Assembly: GCA_037127255.1 (NCBI GenBank)
Contig: JBANSL010000004.1
Location: 75,600,627 to 75,664,626, forward strand
Length of the DNA: 64,000 nucleotides
Reading direction: 5' to 3'
Origin: Persicaria tinctoria
Taxonomy: Eukaryota; Streptophyta; Magnoliopsida; Caryophyllales; Polygonaceae
A model generated the notes under the pieces. That model was given only the letters and a program-made list of their open reading frames with translations, had not been told where the DNA came from and did not search any database. A program made the translations under genes and the position numbers. This document shows positions 55,737 through 64,000 of the stretch, in pieces. The stretch's first letter is position 1, and every line of letters starts with the position of its first letter.

Positions 55737-58700
55737 CTACCCAGCAGCATCCTTACGGATGAGGTCTAAGAGACCAGAATCGTTATAAATATCGACACCC
55801 CAGGCAGAGTGGCAAAGATGTGCAACCTTATCCGCCACTCTATTGCCTAACCGGTGAACATGAAAGAAAGACACTTCTTTCACAGTCGATAGAAGGAGTT
55901 TCACATCTGATAATATCAGTTCGATTTCCCACGGACATTTAGCTGTTTCTTTTAGGTGGTTTATGATTATGAGGGAATCACCTTCAATTTGGATTTTGTC
56001 GATACGGAGTTGTCGAACCTGTTGAATTCCTAATTTAAGAGCAAGAGCCTCCGCTTTCAACGGACTTTGTTTGCCAAGTTTTTGATAGGAAATGTGTATA
56101 AGGCGTCCATCCCAGTCCCGGATTACGGCTCCACCCGAGCTTTCATTATTTGCAGTTGTGGATCCATCAAAATTTAGCTTGAGGGTTCCCCTAGGGGGTT
56201 TGCGCCATGTAGTTTTGGCATGCTTTAGTTTCTTCCTCGGGTGATTGGAGTGGCGTGCTTGTATGAGGGAGTCCTCATCTAAATAATATTCTAAGCGGGA
56301 AGTTTTGCTCCAATTCTCCTTATGAGTTTTAATAATGCGTAAAGCACTATCTCTATGAGGTACAAGGACCTGTCTAAACACACATTGGTTCCGAATGTAC
56401 CAGGTCGTCCACCAAGACAACGCAAGCCCCACCTTGGACACAGATGAAAGGTTGTTTCCAATGAATGAGATTATTGGTTTTATATCTCGTGAATGATTTA
56501 TCATGCTAGATATTGTTGAGTGTATGTGTGTCGGTAAATGGAAGAGAGAATTTACATACTGGCATTCTAATAGAAGATGAACATCGTCTTCTACTGCGCA
56601 GTTGCACAAGCTGCAGGTGGAGGGAACAGAAGACCCTCGTTGAGCTAGCCTAGATCCAGTAGGAAGGCCATTCTGGCATATTTTCCATAAAAAATTTATA
56701 ACCTTAGGTGGAATATCCAATTTCCAAATCCAGGCGTTAGGGTCTAAATTTAGAGCAGATTGAGACGTGACTAGTTTATATGCACTCGACGTGGTGAACC
56801 AACCAGCTCTATCCGGCCACCAATATAAGCGATCCTCAAAGGGCGAGACGGGAAGTGGAATATCAAGGATTTCTTTGACTATGTCTTCGGGTAACACAGT
56901 GTTAAGTTTTTCCGTCCACCATTTACCACCTAAAATATAGTTACTAACAGTTTCTTCTATGTTATTAATTTGGGGACAATTCTCCCTCGTCTGAATAGAG
57001 GAAGTTGTAATCCAGTTATCCGTCCAGAATTTGATTGAAATACCATTTCCAACAAACCAAATAAGTCCAGTCTTAAATTTATCAATGAGAGTTGTTAGTT
57101 TGGCCCATTGCCATGAGGAATCACCTCGTTTCTTGTATTCAAAGATGTTAGCCAGACGAAGATACTTATGTCTGATAAGACTAACCCAGACATTATCCGG
57201 TTCAGCCAGAATTTTCCATAATAGTTTCATTTGGAGGGCTTCATTCATCTCTTTTGATTTCCTCAGCCCTAACCCCCCACATTTTTTCGGTCTACAAACC
57301 CGATCCCAACTAATAAGCGGGCGATGTTGTAGATCCTTATTCCAGAGGAACATTCTGTTAATCCGGTCCAGTTCCTTATGTATCGATGAAGGTAACATGA
57401 AATTTTGCATTGTATATAACGGCTTGGCTGATAGGTTTGAATTAATTAGGATTGCTCGTCCCTGTTGTGATAAAGCGTTGGCCCGCCATTTACTGAGTTG
57501 TTCTTTAGATTTGCAAATGATGTCTTCAAAAGTGTGTTTGTTTACTCTACCGTTGATAATCGGACACCCAAGATATTTTTCCAATGAATTTTCATTGGTA
57601 ATTCCTAAACAACTGCTTAATTCTGAGATCCTAAAGTTTGAAATGCCCTTTGTGGCTTGGAAACTAGATTTGTGATAGTTAACTTTTTGTCCAGAAACTT
57701 TACAGTATGAATCAATTATTTCTCTAACTTTCTGTCCCGCCGCGACACTGCCTCTAGTGAAGATAATGATGTCATCAGCAAATGATAAAAAGGGAACCCG
57801 AGGACCGTTCCTGCCGAAAGCAAACCCAATTGGACTATTACCCACATTTGTTTCTGCTAAAAGTTTTCGAGCAAGGATTTCTGCTCCCAAGATAAACAAA
57901 AAAGGGGATAAAGGATCCCCTTGGCGAAGGCCCCGAGAGGGGAAAAACATATCTGTAGGGCCATTGTTAATTAATACCGAGAAGGAAACAGTCGTTACAC
58001 ATTCCATAACCCAAGTGATAAAGGTAGGGTGAAATCCGAATTTTTCTAAAATCTTTTTTGTGAAATTCCAATCTACTCTATCGTAGGCTTTCTCCATGTC
58101 AAGTTTAATTGCCAACCAACCCTCTCTACCCGTACGTGATCTGTAGGAGTGGAAGATTTCGTGGGCAATTAGAACATTATCTTGGATTGCCCGGTCAGAC
58201 ACAAAGGCTCCCTGCAGAGGGTGAATAAGTTTACCTATAATTACTTTGATTCTTTCTGTTAAAATTTTTGAAATGATTTTATATATTGTGGAACATAGAC
58301 TAATTGGGCGGTAGTGACTTGTATTAGTAGGGTTTTCTCGCTTAGGGAGAAGAGATATAAACGTATGGTTTATTTGTTTTAGGAGCTTGCCAGAGTGGAA
58401 GAAACTTTTTACAGCTCTAACGGTGGATGTGCCAACAATGTCCCAGTATTTCTTATAAAATTCGGTTGTAAACCCATCTGGGCCTGGCGATTTATTGTTA
58501 CCAAGGCTGAAGACAACAGCCTTGATTTCATTATTAGATGGGTGTCGAATAAGATAAGCATTTTCGTCAGGGGTAATTGAGGGATGGATTAGATCTAACA
58601 TTTCCTGTAGGAGTCCATCGTCAATTGCTTCCTTTTTGAATCTTTTTTCAAAATCACTCTTGATTTCATTTCTAATATTCTCCTCACCTAATATCAGGGT

Positions 58701-59867
58701 TCCTTCGGTCGAAGTTATATTGCGAATTTGTTTCCTATGTCGCCGACCCGAAGCAACCCGATGAAAATATGTTGTATTCGAGTCAGAAAGTTTGAGATGC
58801 TTTGTCTTGGCTCTTTGTTTCCAAAAAGTTTTTTGGTAAAGAAGTAGTTTTTCCTTTTTAGTAATAAGACACTTTTCTCTATTATTGGTTATCCTGTTGT
58901 TACCTCCTGAAACCGAAGATTGAATATTGAGAAGCTCGGCTTCCACTTCATTTAACTGGCGGAAAATATTTCCGAAGGTTCGTTTATTCCATTCCTTAGC
59001 TTTTTTCTTCAGAATCTTATGTTTGAACATCAGTTGATACATAGTCGAGCCCATACAATTTGCTCGCCAAGATTGTTTAACGATGTTTCGAAAATCCTTC
59101 CGTTGGAGCCAAGTATTCTCAAACTTGAACGGAGGAGGTTTGAAAACCGATCCACACTCAAGAGTTATTGAAATGGGGCAGTGGTCAGATGATGAGAAGG
59201 CTCCGTTGTAAGTGATCAGGTTAGGGAATTTCTGAATGATCTGATGATGGACTAGTACGCGATCAAGTTTTTCGCGAATGGTGTTTTCATCATCTGGGTT
59301 CTTTCTCCAAGTAAAAGGGTTTCCGAAAGTAGGAAGATCCAGCAGAGCGCAGTCATTTTTAAATTGCAGGAGTCTAGTGAATCTAGCGAAACGAAGGTTA
59401 GCACCACCCAACTTGTCATCACTACATATAATTTCATTCAGGTCACCCATAATAATACAGGGAATGGACGAATCACTCACAATGGATGATAATGTATCCC
59501 AAAACGAATCTTTCTCTTGAGGGCTCGGAGGTGCGTATACAAACAATAGTAGAGTCATAAATCTATCACTAATATTCTCGTATCGAAGCCCAATAATTCT
59601 GGGTAAGTGAATTTCTACCGTAATAATTTCACCTGTTAACTGGTAGGACTTCCAAAGGATACCTAGACCACCCGAACGACCGGTAGCAGGTGACCAGATA
59701 GCCTCATCAAAGCCCGCCGTTTTCCAAATTTTGTCTTCAGGAACGGATTCCGATTTAGTTTCCGCTATGGCCATTACTTGAATATGTTCGTTTTTGCACT
59801 TACTATCGATTTCCGTCCAAAATGTTGTTTTCCCAATGCCTCTGCAATTCCAATATGTGATTTTCAT
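55737..59867 (-). CDS. LINE ORF2: endonuclease / reverse transcriptase / RNase H
   Basis: 1376 codons with no stop. An apurinic-type endonuclease occupies residues 1-235 (ITYWNCRGIG, AIAETK, IMGDLNEI, SSDHCPI). Reverse transcriptase lies at ~470-740: KLDMEKAYDRVDW, RGLRQGDPLSPFLFILGAEI, and the catalytic LSFADDIIIF. A zf-RVT Cys/His region (CSLCNCAVEDDVHLLLECQ) follows near residue 1080. A C-terminal RNase H of the RVT_3 type (LNFDGSTTANNESSGGAVI, KAEALALKLG, EGDSLIII, GNRVADKVAH) completes it. All catalytic residues I can check are kept. Its ATG at 59865-59867 overlaps the stop of the 93-codon frame (ATGA). The protein provides cDNA synthesis for itself and possibly for SINEs such as the one at 705-964 (inference). 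Confidence 0.95.
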   Translation of the reverse strand: MKITYWNCRGIGKTTFWTEIDSKCKNEHIQVMAIAETKSESVPEDKIWKTAGFDEAIWSPATGRSGGLGILWKSYQLTGEIITVEIHLPRIIGLRYENISDRFMTLLLFVYAPPSPQEKDSFWDTLSSIVSDSSIPCIIMGDLNEIICSDDKLGGANLRFARFTRLLQFKNDCALLDLPTFGNPFTWRKNPDDENTIREKLDRVLVHHQIIQKFPNLITYNGAFSSSDHCPISITLECGSVFKPPPFKFENTWLQRKDFRNIVKQSWRANCMGSTMYQLMFKHKILKKKAKEWNKRTFGNIFRQLNEVEAELLNIQSSVSGGNNRITNNREKCLITKKEKLLLYQKTFWKQRAKTKHLKLSDSNTTYFHRVASGRRHRKQIRNITSTEGTLILGEENIRNEIKSDFEKRFKKEAIDDGLLQEMLDLIHPSITPDENAYLIRHPSNNEIKAVVFSLGNNKSPGPDGFTTEFYKKYWDIVGTSTVRAVKSFFHSGKLLKQINHTFISLLPKRENPTNTSHYRPISLCSTIYKIISKILTERIKVIIGKLIHPLQGAFVSDRAIQDNVLIAHEIFHSYRSRTGREGWLAIKLDMEKAYDRVDWNFTKKILEKFGFHPTFITWVMECVTTVSFSVLINNGPTDMFFPSRGLRQGDPLSPFLFILGAEILARKLLAETNVGNSPIGFAFGRNGPRVPFLSFADDIIIFTRGSVAAGQKVREIIDSYCKVSGQKVNYHKSSFQATKGISNFRISELSSCLGITNENSLEKYLGCPIINGRVNKHTFEDIICKSKEQLSKWRANALSQQGRAILINSNLSAKPLYTMQNFMLPSSIHKELDRINRMFLWNKDLQHRPLISWDRVCRPKKCGGLGLRKSKEMNEALQMKLLWKILAEPDNVWVSLIRHKYLRLANIFEYKKRGDSSWQWAKLTTLIDKFKTGLIWFVGNGISIKFWTDNWITTSSIQTRENCPQINNIEETVSNYILGGKWWTEKLNTVLPEDIVKEILDIPLPVSPFEDRLYWWPDRAGWFTTSSAYKLVTSQSALNLDPNAWIWKLDIPPKVINFLWKICQNGLPTGSRLAQRGSSVPSTCSLCNCAVEDDVHLLLECQYVNSLFHLPTHIHSTISSMINHSRDIKPIISFIGNNLSSVSKVGLALSWWTTWYIRNQCVFRQVLVPHRDSALRIIKTHKENWSKTSRLEYYLDEDSLIQARHSNHPRKKLKHAKTTWRKPPRGTLKLNFDGSTTANNESSGGAVIRDWDGRLIHISYQKLGKQSPLKAEALALKLGIQQVRQLRIDKIQIEGDSLIIINHLKETAKCPWEIELILSDVKLLLSTVKEVSFFHVHRLGNRVADKVAHLCHSAWGVDIYNDSGLLDLIRKDAAG

Positions 59868-60145
59868 ATATAACCGTCAGGGGTGTGAGGCCAAGATTTA
59901 AGGGACCTCACACTAATAAGGTGTAACGAAAAATAAAGTTGGAGATAATTTTTATGAGGGGGGATAACGTCTGACATGATGTCGAAAAGCAATTGTACTT
60001 TCAATTTGGTAAGGGAATATACATTCCTAGTGATTTGTTTTTCCAGGAATTTATTAAACTTGCTTTGTATTATATTGCTCCCAATCCAAAACGTAGAAAT
60101 GAAGGACCAGGCTTCCAATGGGATTTCCACCACCATGTATGCCAA
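59864..60145 (-). CDS. 93-codon open frame between the 909-codon frame and ORF2
   Basis: Starts MAYMVVEIPLEAWSFISTFW, ends HTPDGYI with a TGA that shares ATGA with the ORF2 start. It overlaps the end of the 909-codon frame by 76 nt in a different frame. No domain recognised. The arrangement would suit termination-reinitiation as the way to translate ORF2, or a frameshift from the upstream frame, but neither is shown by sequence alone. Confidence 0.4.
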   Translation of the reverse strand: MAYMVVEIPLEAWSFISTFWIGSNIIQSKFNKFLEKQITRNVYSLTKLKVQLLFDIMSDVIPPHKNYLQLYFSLHLISVRSLKSWPHTPDGYI

Positions 60146-62799
60146 ATTGAGCTAAGCAAACAAACCCACTGCGTGTCCAGCACAATCAAGGAACACAATA
60201 ATTTAACAAGGCTCACACTTAAAGGATAAAATTTAGGAAGGAGCCGCAGTAGCAACGAGCCTGCTGTAAAACAGATTTCGATATAGGGATTTAGGGGTTG
60301 AATGTAACCCGAAAGATTGATGCTAAATGGAGAGTTACATAAACACACCCCAAGAGAGTGGTGGCGAATCAGCAACCAAGCCAAACCTACCGCTGAACAA
60401 GGAAGTTTAGACGAAGAGTTGCAGGGATGATTACACGCTGATAGAATCCAAGAAAGGTATAAATTACAGAGATCAATCCACAAAAAAGACCATCCAACCA
60501 AAGTACTGTGAACAGTATGTAGAATGGCATAGGTCAAGCAAAAAATACTTGATGTAATATAGCATGAATTAGCTAGCAGAGAAGAAAGAAATCTGCAGGG
60601 CATCACCAACCAATGGAACCAGGTAGCTGAAACAGCCAAAACAAGATGCACAGGAGGCCAGAGATGATTCAGTAACAGCAAGGGAAACCTATCCCAAGCT
60701 TGAAAAGAGAGTAGATTAACAGTAGGTGATTTATTTTTGAAAAACTTTTCCAGGTTATTATTCAAACCCTCAAGGGTTGTTGTTGGGTTATTCAGCACTA
60801 AGTTACCTTCACAAGACATAAGAGGGATTTCAATAGAATGACGAGTAAATGGGATGACATGGCTATCATAACAGATTACAAGAGAGCAATACAAAAATAA
60901 ATTGTCCAGTTTCCATCTACTAATAATATATGATGTACAAACTGATTTATCATCGACCATAAAACGACTCAACCACGACAGGTTGGTTTCCATTCCCTTC
61001 AGCATGGGCGATGTCAAGACGGTCTTGCATAATTTACTTGTACACACACTGGCTTCAGGTTTCAGTGACATCCCAACCTCATGCTGCTCAAACTGGTGAA
61101 CACCCGATGGTAAAACACCAGGAGCAACAAAGGAGGCGAGAGTCAGAATAATGAGAACAACAATGAAACTACGGCGGAGCAGCAGTGTAGCAGGTAGTAG
61201 AAAGGGGCCAGAAGACAACACCTGAAAGTCAAGCCTAACAAGGCCACTTAACCAAATCAGAGTTACCATGAGCACCGGTTTGACACCGAAACAAGCATCA
61301 TCAGCCGCTGTGTACAAAGATTTATTAGGCAAAACCAAGACATATAGACCCATATTCACTTCACGAGGGATTTTGTAATTATGCAATGGCATAAGGCACT
61401 CCGAAGCCACAAGAGATAAAAAGGCATCAAAAGCGAGAAACCTCCACCATAACAACAGATCAAAGTAAACCGTGACTGGAGAAGTGAAACATCCGAGTGC
61501 AGAGAGTTGAGATTCCATGGCAAGAGTATCACATGAAGTGCCAAGCCTCACAGGTCGAAACCGAGCAGAGAAGGCCATGTCCTGTATATAGGAACTTATG
61601 TGCACCAGTATATAACTCCATTTTAAACATGAATAATAGTTCATATCAAGGTGAGGGATCAACCCAACATCAAGGGTAAGACGCTCATTACAATGTATAT
61701 TAAAAAACTTAGTAAGCATACTCTTGAGGGGACAAAAGACATACCAAAATGCGACACCAGTAGCATAAGGAAGCTCAAATTCCTCAAGATAGAGACAATG
61801 GCAGTTACAGCAAATCCATAATACAGTCAAGGCAAGACATATTATTTCAATATCAGGATTTAAAGAAACCAGCATTTCATCAAAACTGGAGATAGAGAGG
61901 ATGAAATCCCCAATATCCACAGATTGTTTAGGGCCCGAAAATCGGGGGGTACGTGGTGAAGAGGAGACCTCTAACACCTGGTTTTTTAGGCACCAGTAGA
62001 TGGTGAAAAGATGGACAACAATCAGCAAGTACGCTAAGCCAAGCATCAGATTAATGAATTTCATGAGAGTTTTAAGACAGTAGGTTACCTCACTGATTTC
62101 AACCTTCATCCAGACGAAAGCACCTTTCATTTGGATGGAGAACACAAACAGGAGTAGATTCACATGATACTTGGGCTTGAAGAACTTTAAAGACAAATCC
62201 AAATCGAGAAGACTGAAAAGAGGCCGACCCCCAGCACACCAACTCACCATCAAAGCTAATCGACGCCTCCAAACAGACCTCGACACGATCAACTTTCGCC
62301 CACTCGAGCACTTCAATCCAGGAGAGAGCCACCCAAACCCCCCATTAGAAGGCGCTTGACAGGCCAGGAAACGCAACCCCAAGGAATACGTCATTGCAGG
62401 GCAGCGCGCGGCGCCGACGACGACAGACAACCACAAAACACCCAACCGGCCAGCGCCGCACCACCCCCCATTCCGGCGAGGCGCTTTTTTCCTTTTCCTA
62501 AAATTTTTTCCCACCTTGACTCCTCTACGGCGACTGACTTCATAAGATTCAGATCTTCGACCGCCGACCGCAACCCAGGAAGTCTCCCAGGAGACGAGAG
62601 GGAAAGCAGAGGAATCTGGGTTCGGAGGAGAGAGGACGACGGGGCTGAGCCTCGAATCACCACCGAGGTGGGTTAGGAGGCAAGAAACGGAGAATCTCTC
62701 GCCGGAAACCGCAAGCGATTTAGGGATTTGGGGTTTAGATTGGGGGCGCGTGAGCCGGGGGCACAGCGCGTTGATTTGCCCGAGAAAGGTTTTTTCCAT
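60070..62799 (-). CDS. 909-codon open frame in the ORF1 position of the LINE, unknown
   Basis: An uninterrupted frame starts 18 nt from the 5' end of the LINE and fills the whole space where ORF1 should be. Residues 1-130 are Arg/Ser/Pro-rich from GC-rich DNA. The rest is rich in Leu, Ser, Phe, Cys, Val and Trp, with many hydrophobic stretches (LMLGLAYLLIVVHLFTIYWC, SFIVVLIILTLASFV, GWSFLWIDLCNLYLSWILSA). I find no CCHC zinc knuckle, RRM or DUF4283 domain of normal plant LINE ORF1 proteins. Two readings: a new ORF1 class that is membrane-like, or a long 5' UTR that stays open because the sense strand is T-rich and A-poor, which lowers stop frequency. The smooth, low-charge composition makes the second quite possible. 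Confidence 0.35.
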   Translation of the reverse strand: MEKTFLGQINALCPRLTRPQSKPQIPKSLAVSGERFSVSCLLTHLGGDSRLSPVVLSPPNPDSSAFPLVSWETSWVAVGGRRSESYEVSRRRGVKVGKNFRKRKKAPRRNGGWCGAGRLGVLWLSVVVGAARCPAMTYSLGLRFLACQAPSNGGFGWLSPGLKCSSGRKLIVSRSVWRRRLALMVSWCAGGRPLFSLLDLDLSLKFFKPKYHVNLLLFVFSIQMKGAFVWMKVEISEVTYCLKTLMKFINLMLGLAYLLIVVHLFTIYWCLKNQVLEVSSSPRTPRFSGPKQSVDIGDFILSISSFDEMLVSLNPDIEIICLALTVLWICCNCHCLYLEEFELPYATGVAFWYVFCPLKSMLTKFFNIHCNERLTLDVGLIPHLDMNYYSCLKWSYILVHISSYIQDMAFSARFRPVRLGTSCDTLAMESQLSALGCFTSPVTVYFDLLLWWRFLAFDAFLSLVASECLMPLHNYKIPREVNMGLYVLVLPNKSLYTAADDACFGVKPVLMVTLIWLSGLVRLDFQVLSSGPFLLPATLLLRRSFIVVLIILTLASFVAPGVLPSGVHQFEQHEVGMSLKPEASVCTSKLCKTVLTSPMLKGMETNLSWLSRFMVDDKSVCTSYIISRWKLDNLFLYCSLVICYDSHVIPFTRHSIEIPLMSCEGNLVLNNPTTTLEGLNNNLEKFFKNKSPTVNLLSFQAWDRFPLLLLNHLWPPVHLVLAVSATWFHWLVMPCRFLSSLLANSCYITSSIFCLTYAILHTVHSTLVGWSFLWIDLCNLYLSWILSACNHPCNSSSKLPCSAVGLAWLLIRHHSLGVCLCNSPFSINLSGYIQPLNPYIEICFTAGSLLLRLLPKFYPLSVSLVKLLCSLIVLDTQWVCLLSSIWHTWWWKSHWKPGPSFLRFGLGAI

Positions 62800-62833
62800 A
62801 TTGATGTGTATGGAACTAATTAGAGCTCTTTAT

Positions 62834-63034
62834 ATTAACAACAAGAATATATTGACATAAAACAGAAAATTAAAATGTTTCATAAACCTATCTTTTTATA
62901 CATAGGAAAGTAACTGATTTATAAAACCAAACCCTTACAATTAGAAGCAATCAGTATATAAGAACAAAATCATCTATATAAACGCAATGGATGTACGCTA
63001 TATGGATCTTCTTCTTGTTAGTGTAAAGACGTCT
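62834..63034. other. 3' flank of the polygalacturonase gene
   Basis: AT-rich, with candidate poly(A) signals for the minus-strand gene. The LINE inserted about 200 bp past the stop codon. Confidence 0.5.
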
Positions 63035-64000
63035 TTAACAATCAGGGACGACGCGTCCATACCTCCTCATATTCGAGGTGTTCTTGCAAGTAGCTTTGGC
63101 TTTCTTGTCATGATCACCTCCTTCCTTCTCCAAGTTGACATTATCGAAGGAAATCCCCTCGCAGGGATACTTCTCGCTACAATCTAACTTGATAGCCTCA
63201 TCCGAATGGCTCGTTCCATGGATGTTGCGGTATGTCACTTGACTGAGTTGGACCGCGGATCCCTGCCATTTTTGTTACATTACTACTGTTAGAAGAAATT
63301 CTGAGATAATCTAGGAAGTGGGTTGATTTGATTGATGAGGAAAAGTGTAACGTTACCGATTTGGAGCATTTTCGGTGGTCACAGTAGTTTTGGTCTATGA
63401 TGATGGGATTCGTCACGTTCTTCATTTCCACGTTCTCAAATGTGATGTCTCTTGCATAACCCGAACCTCCCTGCCAACTCTTGATTCGAACACCATTGGT
63501 GGTACCGGAGAGTGTTGCTCGGTTTACATGTATGTTTGAAACCTTCACCCATTCTCCATCTTTTCCTAGGCTTCCAATACTGCACATCCGAATTTCAAAA
63601 CTCAATTCACAACGACAAGATTCGAACTCACAAATTATTAAAGAGCGACGGTTTAAGTACCTGATTCCATGGCCGGGCCCACAAGTGATGTCCGTGGCTT
63701 GGACGTTAGATGACCCTGACACTATCGATATGCAATCATCTCCTATAAATCAACCAAAAAAAAAAAGACAAATTAAAATCTGTAACATAAATAGTATCAA
63801 ATTAGGTTACTAATTAAGGTGTAAAATAAAAGGGTACCGGTTGCAATGTGAGAGTCAACTATATAAACGTTGCGTGAAGAGGTGACGTGGATGCCGTCGG
63901 TATTTGGACTGTGACCGGGTGAAGAAATCGTCACTTTCGAAAGCATAACGTTAACGCTCTCCTCTACCGTCAGATGCATCTGTTGTGCGTGTTTCACCGT
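63035..64000 (-). CDS. Polygalacturonase (glycoside hydrolase family 28), 3' part
   Basis: Minus strand, running off the right edge; the 5' exons are not in the window. Visible exons: 64000(partial)-63838, 63742-63661, 63579-63357, 63262-63035, all with GT-AG sites and in frame. The four signature motifs of polygalacturonases are present in order: SPNTDGIHV, DDCISI (split at the first junction), GPGHGI, and RIKSW. These include the catalytic Asp residues and the substrate-binding His and Arg/Lys. Such enzymes hydrolyse alpha-1,4-galacturonan in pectin and are secreted to the wall. Ser/Cys pattern near the C-terminus (LDCSEKYPCEGI ... CKNTS ... VVPDC) is normal for the family. No defect seen in the part present. 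Confidence 0.93.

Larger units (their letters stand above)
55680..62817 (-). mobile_element. Full-length L1-type LINE retrotransposon
   Basis: 7.1 kb on the minus strand. The 3' end is an A-rich tail, seen as T's at 55680-55709. The identical 16 bases aattagagctctttat flank it at 55664-55679 and 62818-62833, a perfect target-site duplication from target-primed reverse transcription. The 5' end (62817) is therefore known, and the copy is not 5'-truncated. ORF2 is uninterrupted. The perfect duplication and open frames argue for a young insertion. Confidence 0.95.

Noticed and set aside
57031..57675. 214-codon plus-strand frame opposite LINE ORF2
   Set aside because: Shadow of the reverse transcriptase reading on the other strand.

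Overview
This is plant nuclear DNA, almost certainly from a eudicot. It has small AT-rich introns, exon-rich housekeeping genes and dense transposable-element debris. No organelle, rRNA or bacterial sequence was seen. I could not fix the species; an asterid is plausible but unproven.

Layout. 0-2.1 kb: a broken GC-rich exon, a tRNA-headed SINE with an 18-bp target-site duplication, and a small Stowaway-like MITE. 2.1-10.8 kb: a partial duplicate of the GIG1/OSD1-type gene at 22-23.7 kb, split by a deletion-derivative Copia element that is itself split by a 4.1-kb hAT transposon, so three layers. 11.9-18.6 kb: a 6.65-kb Mutator-like Pack-MULE with a 9-bp target-site duplication. It carries pieces of a sugar/inositol transporter, EF-1alpha and a plastid type I signal peptidase, plus a 22-bp minisatellite. 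18.7-20.5 kb: a broken BTB/BACK (POB1/LRB-like) gene. 22.0-23.7 kb: an intact gene for an APC/C inhibitor of the GIG1/OSD1/UVI4 (POLYCHOME) family. 25-32.3 kb: a decayed plant-mobile-domain (PMD) transposon gene with a ~1.15-kb tandem array interrupted by a solo LTR. 32.8-33.2 kb: a CACTA end and a LINE scrap. 34-37.7 kb: a broken mitochondrial-type DnaJ gene, minus strand.

37.8-47.4 kb: an intact 21-coding-exon TSR1 gene (40S ribosome biogenesis), with several local tandem duplications and a hAT MITE in its introns. 49-49.8 kb: an LTR-derived element with inverted ends. 51-53.2 kb: an intact DUF760 plastid-type gene. 54-55 kb: an intact RABA4-like small GTPase, minus strand. 55.7-62.8 kb: a full-length L1-type LINE, minus strand, with a perfect 16-bp target-site duplication. 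Its 1376-codon ORF2 is intact. Where ORF1 should be, it has a 909-codon open frame with no recognisable ORF1 domain, followed by a 93-codon frame whose stop overlaps the ORF2 start (ATGA). 63.0-64 kb: the 3' half of a polygalacturonase gene running off the window.

The intact host genes (GIG1-like, TSR1, DUF760, RABA4, polygalacturonase) serve unrelated processes and do not form a functional cluster. The main interest lies in the mobile elements: the LINE with its odd first frame, the multi-gene Pack-MULE, the nested Copia/hAT insertion, and the exon-2-only GIG1 copy.
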